A model generated the notes under the pieces. The model was given only the letters and a program-made list of their open reading frames with translations. It was not told the origin of the DNA and did not search any database. A stretch of DNA of 64,000 nucleotides from Pseudomonas serbica. Its GTDB lineage: Bacteria; Pseudomonadota; Gammaproteobacteria; Pseudomonadales; Pseudomonadaceae. The position numbers and the translations under genes are program-made. The stretch covers positions 248,001 through 312,000 of the forward strand of contig NZ_JAQIYM010000001.1 in the NCBI RefSeq assembly GCF_028823535.1, in the 5' to 3' direction. This document shows positions 1 to 9,552 of this stretch, piece after piece; position 1 is the first letter of the stretch, and each line of letters opens with the position of its first letter.

Positions 1-885
1 GGTGATTTTCAGCGGCTGTTCGACGGGCTTGAGCATGGCTGCCAGCTCGGCCTGCAAGGATTTGTACAAGGCGTCTGCATCGGCCAGTTCCTTGCGCGCG
101 ACCTTCTGGGTCAGGCGCTGGATGATCACCGAAGTGGCCTCCACACCGACGTCGGCGGTCAGCAGGCGGGTTTCGAGGTCATCGAGCAGCTCGTCATCAA
201 TGGCCTTGCGGCCCAGGAACAGGCTGGCCATGCCTTCGCCGATGCTGGCGCTGGTCTTGGACAGGCCTTGCTTGAGGCGGGCGAAGAAACCGGCCTTGGT
301 TTCTTCGGTGCGTACCGGCTCGACGGGCACTTCCACTGGCAGTTCGAGGGGTGCGGCGGCGACAGGCGTAATAACAGGTGCAGGTGCAGGTGCAGGCTCT
401 GGCGCCTGGACAACCGGCGCAACCGGTGGAACAAATGCAGCGGCTTCAGGTATTGGCGCAGCCTCAACAACGGGCGCAACCACCGGCGCGATCACTGGCG
501 CCTGAACTGGCGCCTGTACCGGCTCCGGCGTCCACGCAGCCGGCGCAGGAATCGGCGGCGTCACGTGTGGCGCCAGCTCATCTTCGACCAACGCCACCGG
601 CTCTTCCGCCACCGGCAAGGTCAACCAAGGCTCGGCGACCGGCGTCAGCGGCTGTTCGGCAACGATTTCAGGTGCAGTCTCGGCAACCGGTTGCAGCACC
701 GGCTCGGTGATGGGCAACACAACCGGCGCAGGTTCGGCACCCAGTACCGGCGAGGCCGTTGGCTCTGGAAGTGGTTGTGGCTGTTCGACGACGGGTTCCT
801 GCGGCTTTTTGCGCAGCCATCCGAACAGGCTTTTCTTTTCGCCAGCCGCAGCTGGGGTCTTCTTGTCGTCGTTGGAACCAAACAT
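1..885 (-). CDS. ftsY: Signal recognition particle receptor FtsY (5' part, runs off window)
   Basis: This is the N-terminal 295 codons of the SRP receptor GTPase, which docks ribosome-SRP complexes at the inner membrane. Translation begins MFGSNDDKKT and continues with an FGWLRKK basic patch, typical of FtsY N termini. A long Pro/Ala/Val/Glu-rich acidic linker follows (about residues 30-190), and then the start of the NG domain, with the FFARLKQGLSKT helix and a four-helix N domain. The GTPase motifs lie beyond position 1. It is transcribed away from the M16 peptidase genes. In Pseudomonas, ftsE, ftsX and rpoH normally follow. The linker is low-complexity, so spurious long ORFs exist in other frames over it. 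Confidence 0.93.
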   Translation of the reverse strand, partial: MFGSNDDKKTPAAAGEKKSLFGWLRKKPQEPVVEQPQPLPEPTASPVLGAEPAPVVLPITEPVLQPVAETAPEIVAEQPLTPVAEPWLTLPVAEEPVALVEDELAPHVTPPIPAPAAWTPEPVQAPVQAPVIAPVVAPVVEAAPIPEAAAFVPPVAPVVQAPEPAPAPAPVITPVAAAPLELPVEVPVEPVRTEETKAGFFARLKQGLSKTSASIGEGMASLFLGRKAIDDELLDDLETRLLTADVGVEATSVIIQRLTQKVARKELADADALYKSLQAELAAMLKPVEQPLKIT

Positions 886-1228
886 GGAGGACGGCTATCT
901 CACGGTAGCGGCGCGCCAACAGGCGCCCCGGCAAATGAATATTCGATGCAGAACAGACTGCGATTGACCCAGCTTGTTCACGCGCAACATTTTGTCGAGG
1001 TGCGAACGGCACCTTACAAAAACGATTTCACTAAGGACTGATGCGGAAAAATCGGCGAAAAAGCAGAGTCTAGTTGATAAACCACAGCCTTTTGCCGCAA
1101 ACCCAAACAACCTGATCAAACGCAAAGGCCTGATAGGCGTGGCCGCCAGTAAAACGGATCAGTATCCTAGCACCCTCTCGCCCGCTGACGCTAAGACCAC
1201 GCGGGCAGCCCCAAAGGTTTAAAAACGA
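886..1228. other. Divergent intergenic region ftsY / M16 operon
   Basis: These 343 bases separate two divergent genes and must hold both promoters. I see no convincing gene, repeat or clear sigma-70 hexamer pair. The ORFs that cross it are short and unrelated to known proteins. Confidence 0.5.
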
Positions 1229-2584
1229 ATGAATGCTCTAGCCCGCCGCGCTGCAGGCCTGCTGCTCAGCACAGTTTGCCTGCCCCTTTCGGCCCTCGCG
1301 GCCGACCCGCAACCGACTCACGAATTCACCCTCGACAACGGCTTGAAGGTCGTCGTGCGCGAAGACCATCGCGCGCCGGTGGTGGTTTCCCAGGTCTGGT
1401 ACAAGGTCGGCTCCAGCTATGAGACGCCAGGCCAGACCGGCCTGTCCCATGCCTTGGAACACATGATGTTCAAGGGCAGCGAGAAAGTCGGCCCCGGCGA
1501 AGCGTCGTTGATCCTGCGCGACCTCGGTGCCGAAGAGAACGCCTTCACCAGCGACGACTTCACTGCTTATTACCAGGTCTTGGCCCGCGACCGCCTGGGC
1601 GTGGCCTTCGAACTGGAAGCCGACCGCATGGCCAGCCTGCGCCTGCCGCCTGACGAGTTCGCCCGCGAAATCGAAGTCATTAAGGAAGAACGGCGCCTGC
1701 GCACCGACGACAAACCCATGTCCAAGGCCTACGAGCGATTCAAGGCCATGGCTTACCCGGCCAGCGGCTATCACACGCCGACCATTGGCTGGATGGCCGA
1801 CCTGGACCGGATGAAAGTCGAAGAGCTGCGTCACTGGTACCAGTCCTGGTATGTGCCGAACAACGCCACGCTGGTGGTGGTCGGCGACGTGACGCCGGAC
1901 GAGGTCAAGACCCTGGCCCAGCGCTACTTCGGCCCGATCGCCAAACGTGAAGTACCGGCGGCGAAGGTTCCGCTGGAGCTGGCCGAGCCCGGCGAACGCC
2001 AGATCACCCTGCACGTGAAGACCCAATTGCCCAGCCTGATGCTCGCCTTCAACGTGCCGAGCATCGCTACCGCCGAGGACAAACGCCTGGTCAACGCCTT
2101 GCGACTGATCTCGGCCCTGCTCGATGGCGGTTACAGTGGACGTATCCCGACGCAATTGGAGCGCGGCGAAGAACTGCTGTCCGGCGGTTCGTCGAGCTAT
2201 GACGCCTATACCCGCGGCGACAGCCTGTTCACCCTGTCGGCAACCCCCAACAGCCAGAAAAACAAGACCATCGCCCAGGCCGAAGCCGGCTTGTGGAAAC
2301 TGCTCGAACAGCTGAAGACCACCGCGCCGACCAGCGAAGAGCTGGAACGCGTACGGGCACAGGTCATCGCCGGACTGGTCTACGAGCGCGATTCGATCAC
2401 CAGTCAGGCCACGGCCATCGGCCAACTGGAAACCGTCGGCCTGTCGTGGAAGCTGATGGACAGCGAGCTCGCCGACCTGGAAAGCGTGACACCGCAAGAT
2501 GTCCAGAACGCCGCCAAGCTGTATTTCACCCGCGAACGTCTCAGCGTCGCCCATGTACTGCCGGAGGAGACGACTCATGAGTGA
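1229..2584 (+). CDS. M16 (pitrilysin) family zinc metallopeptidase, catalytic subunit, copy 1
   Basis: This is a 451-residue periplasmic or membrane-associated M16 peptidase. A cleavable signal peptide (about 1-25, ending SALAA) precedes the N-terminal M16 domain. The inverted zinc motif HALEH is at H74/E77/H78, and the downstream glutamate ligand lies in the EVIKEERR segment. The second M16_C domain fills the rest. It overlaps the next gene by 8 bp (ATGAGTGA), which suggests translational coupling to the non-catalytic partner. M16B proteins usually act as such heteropairs. The homologous pair sits next to ftsY in other pseudomonads. The start codon follows an AAAGG at a slightly long spacing. 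The substrate is unknown. Confidence 0.9.
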   Translation: MNALARRAAGLLLSTVCLPLSALAADPQPTHEFTLDNGLKVVVREDHRAPVVVSQVWYKVGSSYETPGQTGLSHALEHMMFKGSEKVGPGEASLILRDLGAEENAFTSDDFTAYYQVLARDRLGVAFELEADRMASLRLPPDEFAREIEVIKEERRLRTDDKPMSKAYERFKAMAYPASGYHTPTIGWMADLDRMKVEELRHWYQSWYVPNNATLVVVGDVTPDEVKTLAQRYFGPIAKREVPAAKVPLELAEPGERQITLHVKTQLPSLMLAFNVPSIATAEDKRLVNALRLISALLDGGYSGRIPTQLERGEELLSGGSSSYDAYTRGDSLFTLSATPNSQKNKTIAQAEAGLWKLLEQLKTTAPTSEELERVRAQVIAGLVYERDSITSQATAIGQLETVGLSWKLMDSELADLESVTPQDVQNAAKLYFTRERLSVAHVLPEETTHE

Positions 2585-4067
2585 GCGTAAAAAACCGCGC
2601 CTGGCCCTGTTCGGCCTGATCGCCGTCGCACTGGTCGGGTCTGCCGCATTCTATTTTTCCAAGACTGACCAGACCAACGCCAGCGAAGCGCTGGACAAGG
2701 CCAAGGCCAGCCAGAAGCTGCAATCACTGACCGAGCTCAACGGCAAGGCGCCGAGCCACCGCAAGCTCGACGTGCAGACCTGGAACACCGCCGAAGGCGC
2801 CAAGGTGCTGTTCGTCGAAGCCCGTGAGCTGCCGATGTTCGACATGCGCCTGATCTTTGCCGCTGGCAGCAGCCAGGACGGCGACGCGCCAGGCCTGGCG
2901 CTGCTGACCAACGCCATGCTCAACGAAGGCGTGGCCGGCAAGGATGTCAGCGTTATCGCCCAGGGCTTTGAAGGGCTGGGGGCCGATTTCGGCAACGGCG
3001 CCTTCAAGGACATGGCGATTGCCTCCCTGCGCAGCCTCAGCGCCGCGGACAAGCGTGAACCGGCATTGAAGCTGTTCGCCGAAGTCGTCGGCAAACCGTC
3101 CTTCCCCGCCGACTCGTTCACCCGCATCAAGAACCAGATGCTCGCCGGCTTCGAATACCAGAAACAGAACCCCGGCAAACTCGCCAGCCTTGAGTTGATG
3201 AACCGTTTGTACGGCGATCACCCCTACGCGCACGCCAGCGATGGCACGGCGCAAACCGTTCCGGCCGTCACCCTCGCGCAACTGCGTGCGTTCCACCAGA
3301 AAGCCTATGCAGCAGGCAACGTGGTGATCGCACTGGTGGGCGACCTGTCCCGCGCCGAAGCCGAAGCCATTGCCGCGCAAGTCAGCGCCGCCTTGCCCAA
3401 AGGCCCGGCCCTGCCGAAGATTGAGCAACCCGCCGAACCGAAGGCCAGCATCGGCCACATCGAGTTCCCTTCCAAGCAGACCAACCTGATGCTCGCGCAA
3501 CTGGGCATCGACCGTGACGATCCGGATTACGCGGCACTGTCCATGGGCAACCAGATCCTCGGCGGTGGCGGCTTCGGTACCCGACTGATGAGTGAAGTGC
3601 GCGAGAAACGTGGCCTGGCATATGGTGTGTACTCGGGTTTCAGCCCGATGCAGGCACGCGGTCCGTTCATGATCAACCTGCAGACCCGCGCCGAAATGAG
3701 CGAAGGCACCCTGAAACTGGTGCAGGATGTGCTTGCCGACTACCTCAAGACCGGCCCGACCGAAAAAGAACTCGACGACGCCAAGCGCGAACTCGCCGGC
3801 AGCTTCCCGCTGTCCACCGCCAGCAACGCCGATATCGTCGGCCAGCTGGGTGCGATCGGTTTCTACAACTTGCCGCTCAGTCACCTGGAAGACTTCATGC
3901 AACAGTCGCAGAACCTGACCGTCGAGCAGGTCAAGGCGGCCATGAACAAACACCTGAGCACAAACAAACTGGTCATCGTCAGCGCTGGCCCGACCGTGCC
4001 GCAAAAGCCGTTGCCGGCCCCTACTGATAAACCTGCCGAGCAACCGCTCGGGGTTCCGGAGCATTAA
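2577..4067 (+). CDS. M16 family peptidase-like protein, non-catalytic partner, copy 1
   Basis: This 496-residue partner of the preceding peptidase has an N-terminal signal-anchor helix (about 9-27) after a basic stretch. Where the zinc motif would be it reads LTNAMLNEG, so HxxEH is absent and the protein is probably not catalytic itself. The C-terminal domain keeps the Arg/Tyr substrate-binding motif of M16 beta-type subunits (GTRLMSEVREKRGLAYGVYS). The start at ATG 2577 is chosen because it gives the ATGAGTGA overlap and a proper N terminus; a longer frame upstream is antisense-like noise. The stop codon overlaps the rsmD start by one base (TAATG), so the three genes look like one operon. 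Confidence 0.88.
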   Translation: MSERKKPRLALFGLIAVALVGSAAFYFSKTDQTNASEALDKAKASQKLQSLTELNGKAPSHRKLDVQTWNTAEGAKVLFVEARELPMFDMRLIFAAGSSQDGDAPGLALLTNAMLNEGVAGKDVSVIAQGFEGLGADFGNGAFKDMAIASLRSLSAADKREPALKLFAEVVGKPSFPADSFTRIKNQMLAGFEYQKQNPGKLASLELMNRLYGDHPYAHASDGTAQTVPAVTLAQLRAFHQKAYAAGNVVIALVGDLSRAEAEAIAAQVSAALPKGPALPKIEQPAEPKASIGHIEFPSKQTNLMLAQLGIDRDDPDYAALSMGNQILGGGGFGTRLMSEVREKRGLAYGVYSGFSPMQARGPFMINLQTRAEMSEGTLKLVQDVLADYLKTGPTEKELDDAKRELAGSFPLSTASNADIVGQLGAIGFYNLPLSHLEDFMQQSQNLTVEQVKAAMNKHLSTNKLVIVSAGPTVPQKPLPAPTDKPAEQPLGVPEH

Positions 4068-4666
4068 TGGCTACTCGTCCGAAAAAACCTGTCCACAACG
4101 TGCATAACGGCGTGAACCAGCTGCGCATCATTGGCGGCGAATGGCGCAGTCGCAAGCTGAGCTTCCCTGACGCTCCGGGCCTGCGCCCGACGCCGGACCG
4201 GGTGCGGGAAACCCTGTTCAACTGGCTCGCCCCCTACGTCCCGGGCGCCAAGGTGCTCGATCCGTTCACCGGCAGCGGCGCGCTGTTTCTCGAAGCCCTG
4301 TCCCGTGGCGCCGCCATGGGCCAGGCACTGGACGCCAGCAGCCTTGCGGTGTCCAGCCTCAAGGAGCATCTGGGTACGCTGCGTTGCACCACCGGCCAGG
4401 TCCAGACCGCCGACGCCCTGCGTTATCTGGAGACCCAGCCAGCGGTGGCCTACGACCTGGTGTTCCTCGACCCGCCGTTCAACCAGAACCTGCTGCCCGC
4501 CGTTTGCTCCTTGCTCGAAGAGCGCCAGTGGCTGGCCGAAGACGCCTGGGTGTACACCGAAAGCGAAAGCGCGCCGTCGACCCTCGGCCTGCCGGAGAAC
4601 TGGCGCCTGCACCGGGAGCAGAAGTCCGGGCGTGTCTACTACTCGTTGTGGCAACGCAGCGCCTGA
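4067..4666 (+). CDS. rsmD: 16S rRNA (guanine(966)-N(2))-methyltransferase RsmD
   Basis: This 199-residue SAM-dependent methyltransferase modifies G966 of 16S rRNA in the assembled 30S subunit. The N terminus carries the family pattern LRIIGGEWRSRKL followed by RPTPDRVRETLFNWL. The SAM-binding motif I is VLDPFTGSGALFLEALSRG, and the catalytic N6/N2-methylase motif is FLDPPFN. Length matches the family. The start codon shares its A with the stop of the upstream M16 gene. A second M16 pair follows 126 bp downstream. Confidence 0.93.
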   Translation: MATRPKKPVHNVHNGVNQLRIIGGEWRSRKLSFPDAPGLRPTPDRVRETLFNWLAPYVPGAKVLDPFTGSGALFLEALSRGAAMGQALDASSLAVSSLKEHLGTLRCTTGQVQTADALRYLETQPAVAYDLVFLDPPFNQNLLPAVCSLLEERQWLAEDAWVYTESESAPSTLGLPENWRLHREQKSGRVYYSLWQRSA

Positions 4667-4792
4667 GGTGCTGGCTGGATGACTATCCCGCAATCGCCTC
4701 GCGGACGCCCTACATAGTTACCGCCAGACGCTCGTCCAGATAATCCACAGTGGTTTGCGCAAATACCTGCAAACCACTGAGGATGTACACGG

Positions 4793-6139
4793 ATGAACAT
4801 CTCCCGCAGCACATGTCTGTTGCTCTTTATCGGATGGCTGCCGCTCTTGGCTGTCGCCACATCACCCCCTTCGACGCAAGCTTTCACCCTGGACAACGGG
4901 CTTAAGGTTGTCGTGCGCGAAGATCATCGTTCAGCAGCCGTAACCGCCCAACTCTGGGTGAAAGTCGGCTCAAGCTACGAACCGCCGGGTCAGTCCGGCC
5001 TGTCCCATGCCCTCGAGCACATGGTCTACAAAGGCAGCAGCAAGGCCTGCGCCGGAGAGTTTTCCGCAATACTGGAGAAACTCGGCGCCAGCGAAAACGC
5101 CTTCACCGGCAAGGACTACACCGTCTATCACCAGACACTTGCCCCCGGCCGGCTGGGCGTCGCGTTCGAAATCATGGCCGACCTGATGAGTACGGCCAAG
5201 TTGCGTGAGCAAGACTTCTCCACGGAGCTGAAGGTCATTGCGCAGGAGCGTCGCGATAGTATCGACGATCATGTATCGGCACTGAGCATCGAGCGGCTGG
5301 AAAGCCTCGCCTACCTGAGCAGTGCCTATCGCACGCCGGTCATAGGCTGGATGCACGACCTGCAACGGATCAATGCCCTTCAACTGCAGCAGTGGTATCA
5401 GGCCTGGTATGCGCCGAACAATGCGACGCTGGTGGTCGTTGGCAATGTAACGCCTGACAGCGTTCAAGCGCTGGCGCAGCGCTACTTCGGTCACCTGGAC
5501 CGACGCGCGACCCCAACTGCCCACGCGCCCGTCGAATTACCCTCACCCGGCGAAAGGTCATTGATCCTGCACGCCCCGATATCAGCTCCGCGACTCATCA
5601 TGAGTTTCAACACCCCCAGCCTGGCCACTGCGCAAGAGCGCCGGACCGCTCATACGCTGCGCCTGCTCGAAATCCTGTTGGCAGGCTCCAACAGCGCACG
5701 ACTCAAACAGCAACTGCAGTTTGGTGACGAGATATTTTCCGAAGTCCAGTCAGAGTACAACGCCTTCACTCGCGGCGATTCGTTGCTGACCATCACCGCT
5801 CAACTCAACCTCGACAAGGTCACAAGCACCGACCAGGCACTTGCGCGCCTGTGGCGAGCGATTGATGAATTGAAAAACAAGGCACCGGAAAAGGCAGAAC
5901 TGGATCGGGCCAAAACCATCCTGATCGCCAACACGGTTTATGCGCAGGACGATCTGGAAGGACAGGCCAACACACTGGGCCTGCTGGAAAGCATTGGCCT
6001 CGACTGGCAGTTGGCGGATCAGGACACGGATGAGCTGAACAAAATTACTCCCCTGGATATTCAAAACGTTGCCGTGACTTACCTGACACGCGAACGCATG
6101 AGCATCGCCCAGATCTTGCCGGAGAAAAACAATGGATAA
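4793..6139 (+). CDS. M16 family zinc metallopeptidase, catalytic subunit, copy 2 (paralog)
   Basis: This 448-residue paralog of the peptidase at 1229-2584 shares long identical stretches such as FTLDNGLKVVVREDHR and SGLSHALEHM. Zinc ligands are present as HALEH (H72, E75, H76), with a downstream ERR segment (VIAQERRDS) supplying the third ligand. A hydrophobic signal peptide covers about 7-23. It overlaps the next gene by 8 bp, repeating the architecture of copy 1, so the whole two-gene unit was duplicated around rsmD. Codon usage is slightly less GC-biased than copy 1. The ribosome-binding site is weak. Confidence 0.88.
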   Translation: MNISRSTCLLLFIGWLPLLAVATSPPSTQAFTLDNGLKVVVREDHRSAAVTAQLWVKVGSSYEPPGQSGLSHALEHMVYKGSSKACAGEFSAILEKLGASENAFTGKDYTVYHQTLAPGRLGVAFEIMADLMSTAKLREQDFSTELKVIAQERRDSIDDHVSALSIERLESLAYLSSAYRTPVIGWMHDLQRINALQLQQWYQAWYAPNNATLVVVGNVTPDSVQALAQRYFGHLDRRATPTAHAPVELPSPGERSLILHAPISAPRLIMSFNTPSLATAQERRTAHTLRLLEILLAGSNSARLKQQLQFGDEIFSEVQSEYNAFTRGDSLLTITAQLNLDKVTSTDQALARLWRAIDELKNKAPEKAELDRAKTILIANTVYAQDDLEGQANTLGLLESIGLDWQLADQDTDELNKITPLDIQNVAVTYLTRERMSIAQILPEKNNG

Positions 6140-7592
6140 GTTCAGAACCGGCATGAAGGGAGCGTGGCTGGCACTGGCCGGCGTGGTGTTGAGTGGACAA
6201 GCCTTTACCGCATCCGCCGCCACGATGGCTGCGTCACAAACAGCCGCGCTGCAATCGCTGAATGAACCCCAGGTCGAGTCAGCTCATCGGTCACTGCCCA
6301 TCAAGGGATACAAAACCCTTTCCGGAACCAAGATCCTGTTCATTCGCACCCCGGGCCTGCCCATGTTCGACGTCCATGTCAGCTTTGCCGCTGGCAGCGC
6401 CCACACAAGCCATCAACCCGGACTGGCAGCGCTAACCTTCAGCCTCTTGAATGAAGGGGTGGACGGCAAGGACCTCAACGCCATTCTGGAGAGCTTCGAC
6501 CAACTGGGAGCGAGACTGGGCATGGGGATCACTCAGGATCAAGCCCGCTTTTCGTTGCGCAGCCTGAGCGATGAAGCCCGGCGAGCTCCAGCGCTGGAGC
6601 TGTTTGCCCAGATGCTTGGCAAACCTTCATTGCCGGAACAGTCGCTACCCGTGGCGAAATCCCAACTCCTGCACTTTCTCGACAATGAGGAACAGTCCCA
6701 CGGCTACCAGGCCGATCAAGCCCTTTACAGACTACTGTCCCCCGGACATGGCTATGAACAGTCCGTTTATGGAACCAGGGTCGGGCTTGCCGCCATCACC
6801 CGCGATCAGGTGCAGGATTTCCATCGCAAGGCGTATGCGGCAGGCAACGCGATGATAACGCTGGTCGGCGACCTTACGGAGGACGAAGCCCAGCGCATTG
6901 GCGTACAGATTTCCAATGCATTGCCTCTGGGGCCAGCCGTCGCCACGATCAAATCCCCGGACAACCCCGCCTCTCCAGGTTTTCTGCAACTGCAAAGACC
7001 GTCGACCCAGGCTTACGTGCGCCTCGCCCAGCCCGGCGTCCTGCGCAACAGTCCGGACTTTGTGGCATTGCAGATGGCGAACCAGATTTTCACCACCCGG
7101 CTGATGCATGAACTTCGGGCACGTCGAGGGCTCACCTATGACGTTCGAGCCGGGCTCTCTGTCCGTCAAGCGCAAGGAATCCTGGCAGTCGAACTGCAGA
7201 CTCGACCGGAGCTTGCCGATGGAGTACTGGCAAAAATCAAGGAGATGTACCGCGACTTCCTCACCCATGGCCCCACACAGAAAGAGCTCGATGACACCAA
7301 AGCGCGACTGGCCGGCAGCGCACCATTGAACAGCACCACCAATGCACAGATCGTGAGTCAGCTGCGCGACATCGGTGTCTACGACTTGCCATTGGAACTC
7401 GACTATTCCACTCAGACAGCTTTGGAATTGAACCTCGAATCGGTCAAGAACGCACTCAACCGACACCTCGACACCGAGCGATGGAGCGCTGTTATCCTGG
7501 GGCCCAAGACCGACCAGCAACCGTTGCCTGCGCCCCTTGAAAGCGAGGCCAATGCCATATGTCGCGCAACCGACGAGATTGTGGCAAGTTAG
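6132..7592 (+). CDS. M16 family peptidase-like protein, non-catalytic partner, copy 2 (paralog)
   Basis: This 486-residue paralog of the protein at 2577-4067 has an ordinary signal peptide (about 1-30, ending TASAA) instead of a signal anchor. The zinc motif is absent at the equivalent site (LTFSLLNEGVDGKD). The C-terminal Arg/Tyr motif survives as TTRLMHELRARRGLTYDVRA, but the glycine-rich turn before it in copy 1 (ILGGGGFG) is shortened to QIF. It is divergent overall from copy 1 yet intact, with no frameshift. Together with the preceding gene it probably forms a second periplasmic M16 heteropair of unknown substrate. Confidence 0.86.
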   Translation: MDKFRTGMKGAWLALAGVVLSGQAFTASAATMAASQTAALQSLNEPQVESAHRSLPIKGYKTLSGTKILFIRTPGLPMFDVHVSFAAGSAHTSHQPGLAALTFSLLNEGVDGKDLNAILESFDQLGARLGMGITQDQARFSLRSLSDEARRAPALELFAQMLGKPSLPEQSLPVAKSQLLHFLDNEEQSHGYQADQALYRLLSPGHGYEQSVYGTRVGLAAITRDQVQDFHRKAYAAGNAMITLVGDLTEDEAQRIGVQISNALPLGPAVATIKSPDNPASPGFLQLQRPSTQAYVRLAQPGVLRNSPDFVALQMANQIFTTRLMHELRARRGLTYDVRAGLSVRQAQGILAVELQTRPELADGVLAKIKEMYRDFLTHGPTQKELDDTKARLAGSAPLNSTTNAQIVSQLRDIGVYDLPLELDYSTQTALELNLESVKNALNRHLDTERWSAVILGPKTDQQPLPAPLESEANAICRATDEIVAS

Positions 7593-7672
7593 ATTTCCCA
7601 TGACGACGCGGTCGCGGCGCAGGCCGGCCGCGTCATTGTGCGGCTTCAAGAAGACCTTTACCGAGAACCGAT

Positions 7673-8686
7673 GTGCAACCGCGCCACACGATCACTGAAC
7701 TGCCCGCCTTCAGACCGGCCTTCGGCCTCGGCAACCCGCACTTGCAGACCTTGTGGGGACCGCTGTGGCGTAAAACCACCCACCTCGAACGTGAGCGTGA
7801 ACGCCTGTGGCTCGAGGATGGCGACTTCCTCGACCTCGACTGGCATGGCCCGCACAGCGCCGATGCGCCGTTGGTTTTGGTGTTGCACGGACTGACCGGC
7901 TCGTCGAATTCACCTTACGTTGCCGGCATACAAAAAGCGCTGGGTGACCAGGGTTGGGCCAGTGTCGCGCTGAACTGGCGCGGCTGCTCTGGCGAACCCA
8001 ATCTATTGCCGCGCAGCTACCACTCTGGCGCCAGCGAAGACCTGGCCGAAACCATCCGGCATCTGCGGGCAAAGCGCCCTCTCGCACCGTTGTATGCCGT
8101 CGGTTATTCCCTGGGCGGCAATGTGCTGCTCAAGCATCTGGGTGAAACCGGCAGTGCCAGCGGCGTGCTCGGTGCGGTGGCGGTGTCGGTGCCGTTTCGC
8201 CTGGACCAGTGTGCCGACCGCATCGGACAGGGTTTCTCCAAGGTCTACCAGGCGCATTTCATGCGCGAGATGCTGGCGTACATCAAGAATAAGCAACGGC
8301 AATTTCAGCACGACGGGCGCGAGGACGGTCTCGCGGCGCTCGCCGCGCTGGGTTCCCTGGAAAACATGCGCACGTTCTGGGATTTCGATGGCCGGGTGAC
8401 GGCTCCGCTCAACGGGTTCACCGATGCCCATGACTATTATCGCCGCGCCTCTAGCCGCTATTTCCTCGGCGAGATCTGTACGCCAACCCTGATCATTCAG
8501 GCCGCCGATGACCCCTTCGTCTTCCCCCACAGCCTGCCGCATGCCGACGAGTTGTCGGCCTGTACGCAATTCGAATTGCAGGCCCGGGGCGGGCATGTCG
8601 GATTCGTCGATGGATCGTTCCGCCAACCGGGCTATTACCTGGAACGGCGTATCCCGCAGTGGCTGGCCAGTATGGGGCGCGAGTAG
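7673..8686 (+). CDS. YheT-family alpha/beta hydrolase
   Basis: This 337-residue serine hydrolase belongs to the YheT/ABHD1-3 family. It begins (GTG start) with the family signature FGLGNPHLQTLWGP. An HGLTG oxyanion segment lies at residues 72-76, and the nucleophile elbow VGYSLGGN places Ser at 146. Further on come a DPFV segment and the catalytic GGHVGF histidine near residue 305. These enzymes are esterases of poorly defined physiological substrate. The GTG start gives the expected N terminus. The AraC-type gene begins 3 bp after the stop, so the two are probably cotranscribed. Confidence 0.88.
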   Translation: MQPRHTITELPAFRPAFGLGNPHLQTLWGPLWRKTTHLERERERLWLEDGDFLDLDWHGPHSADAPLVLVLHGLTGSSNSPYVAGIQKALGDQGWASVALNWRGCSGEPNLLPRSYHSGASEDLAETIRHLRAKRPLAPLYAVGYSLGGNVLLKHLGETGSASGVLGAVAVSVPFRLDQCADRIGQGFSKVYQAHFMREMLAYIKNKQRQFQHDGREDGLAALAALGSLENMRTFWDFDGRVTAPLNGFTDAHDYYRRASSRYFLGEICTPTLIIQAADDPFVFPHSLPHADELSACTQFELQARGGHVGFVDGSFRQPGYYLERRIPQWLASMGRE

Positions 8687-8689
8687 GCC

Positions 8690-9520
8690 ATGGGCATTGC
8701 ACAGGGCGAGTCCATCCACTTCTGGCAAACGGCGCCGTTGGCCGGGATCGAGCTGTTGTCGGCGCGCTACATCGAGCAGCGTTTCGCCCCCCATGTGCAT
8801 GACGGCTACGTGATCGGCATGATCATGGCCGGCGCCCAGCGTTATCGTTATCGCGGCGCCGAACACCTGGCAGGCAGCGGCACACTGGTGCTGATCAACC
8901 CCGATGAACTGCACACCGGCCACAAGGGCACGGAGGACGGCTGGTTGTACCGGGCGTTTTATCCCGACAGCGGGCAGATGCTGTCGCTGCTGGCCGAACT
9001 CGAATTGCCCACCCACCACTTGCCGGCGTTCGGCGCCACGTTGTATCGCGACCCGGATCTGGTCAGCGGCTTCTGCCAATTGCATCGTTTGCTGGAAAGT
9101 CCAGCCACGGCATTGCAACAACAGACTGCCTGGCGAGAACTGATGCTCTCACTGCTGCAGCGCCATGCGGCGGTTCCTGCCGCCGGAAAACCGGGCAAGG
9201 AACACCGAGCGGTGACATTGGCCAAGGACCTGCTGCACGCGCAATTGGCGGCGCCCCCCTCGCTGGAAGAACTTGCAGCGGCGGTGAACCTGTCGCCTTT
9301 TCACTTCGCCCGGGTGTTCCGCCGCGCCACCGGGATGCCGCCACACACCTGGCTGATGCAACAGCGCATCGCCCGGGCGCGGGTGTTGTTGCAGGGGGGT
9401 TGTTTGCCGCTGGAGGTCGCGACGCAGTTGGGGTTTGCCGACCAGAGTCATCTGAGTCGGCAATTCAAGCAGGTGTATGGGGTCGGGCCCGGGGCGTATC
9501 GCAATGCCCGATTGTTTTAA
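8690..9520 (+). CDS. AraC-family transcriptional regulator
   Basis: This 276-residue regulator has an N-terminal cupin-like ligand domain (about 20-150; HVHDGYVIGMI and a NPDELHTGHKG strand) typical of AraC arabinose-binding-like sensors. A C-terminal pair of helix-turn-helix motifs follows (about 185-276; SLEELAAAVNLSPFHFARVF and PLEVATQLGFADQSHLSRQF). It lies 3 bp downstream of the YheT hydrolase gene, so the two may share a transcript. In PAO1-like genomes such regulators are often next to LysE or EamA exporters, but none is here. Its ligand and targets cannot be read from the sequence. Confidence 0.87.
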   Translation: MGIAQGESIHFWQTAPLAGIELLSARYIEQRFAPHVHDGYVIGMIMAGAQRYRYRGAEHLAGSGTLVLINPDELHTGHKGTEDGWLYRAFYPDSGQMLSLLAELELPTHHLPAFGATLYRDPDLVSGFCQLHRLLESPATALQQQTAWRELMLSLLQRHAAVPAAGKPGKEHRAVTLAKDLLHAQLAAPPSLEELAAAVNLSPFHFARVFRRATGMPPHTWLMQQRIARARVLLQGGCLPLEVATQLGFADQSHLSRQFKQVYGVGPGAYRNARLF

Positions 9521-9552
9521 ATCTCAAAAACAGCCAGTTGCCCCTGTGGGGT

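Noticed and set aside
268..1041. A 257-codon plus-strand ORF over ftsY
   Set aside because: It is the antisense of the low-complexity FtsY linker. The translation is Arg/Asn/Trp-rich with no family pattern, and it runs into the promoter region.
7605..7634. GC-rich dyad GACGCGG...CCGCGTC after the second M16 pair
   Set aside because: It has no T tract and only a 7-bp outer stem, so it is not convincing as a terminator.
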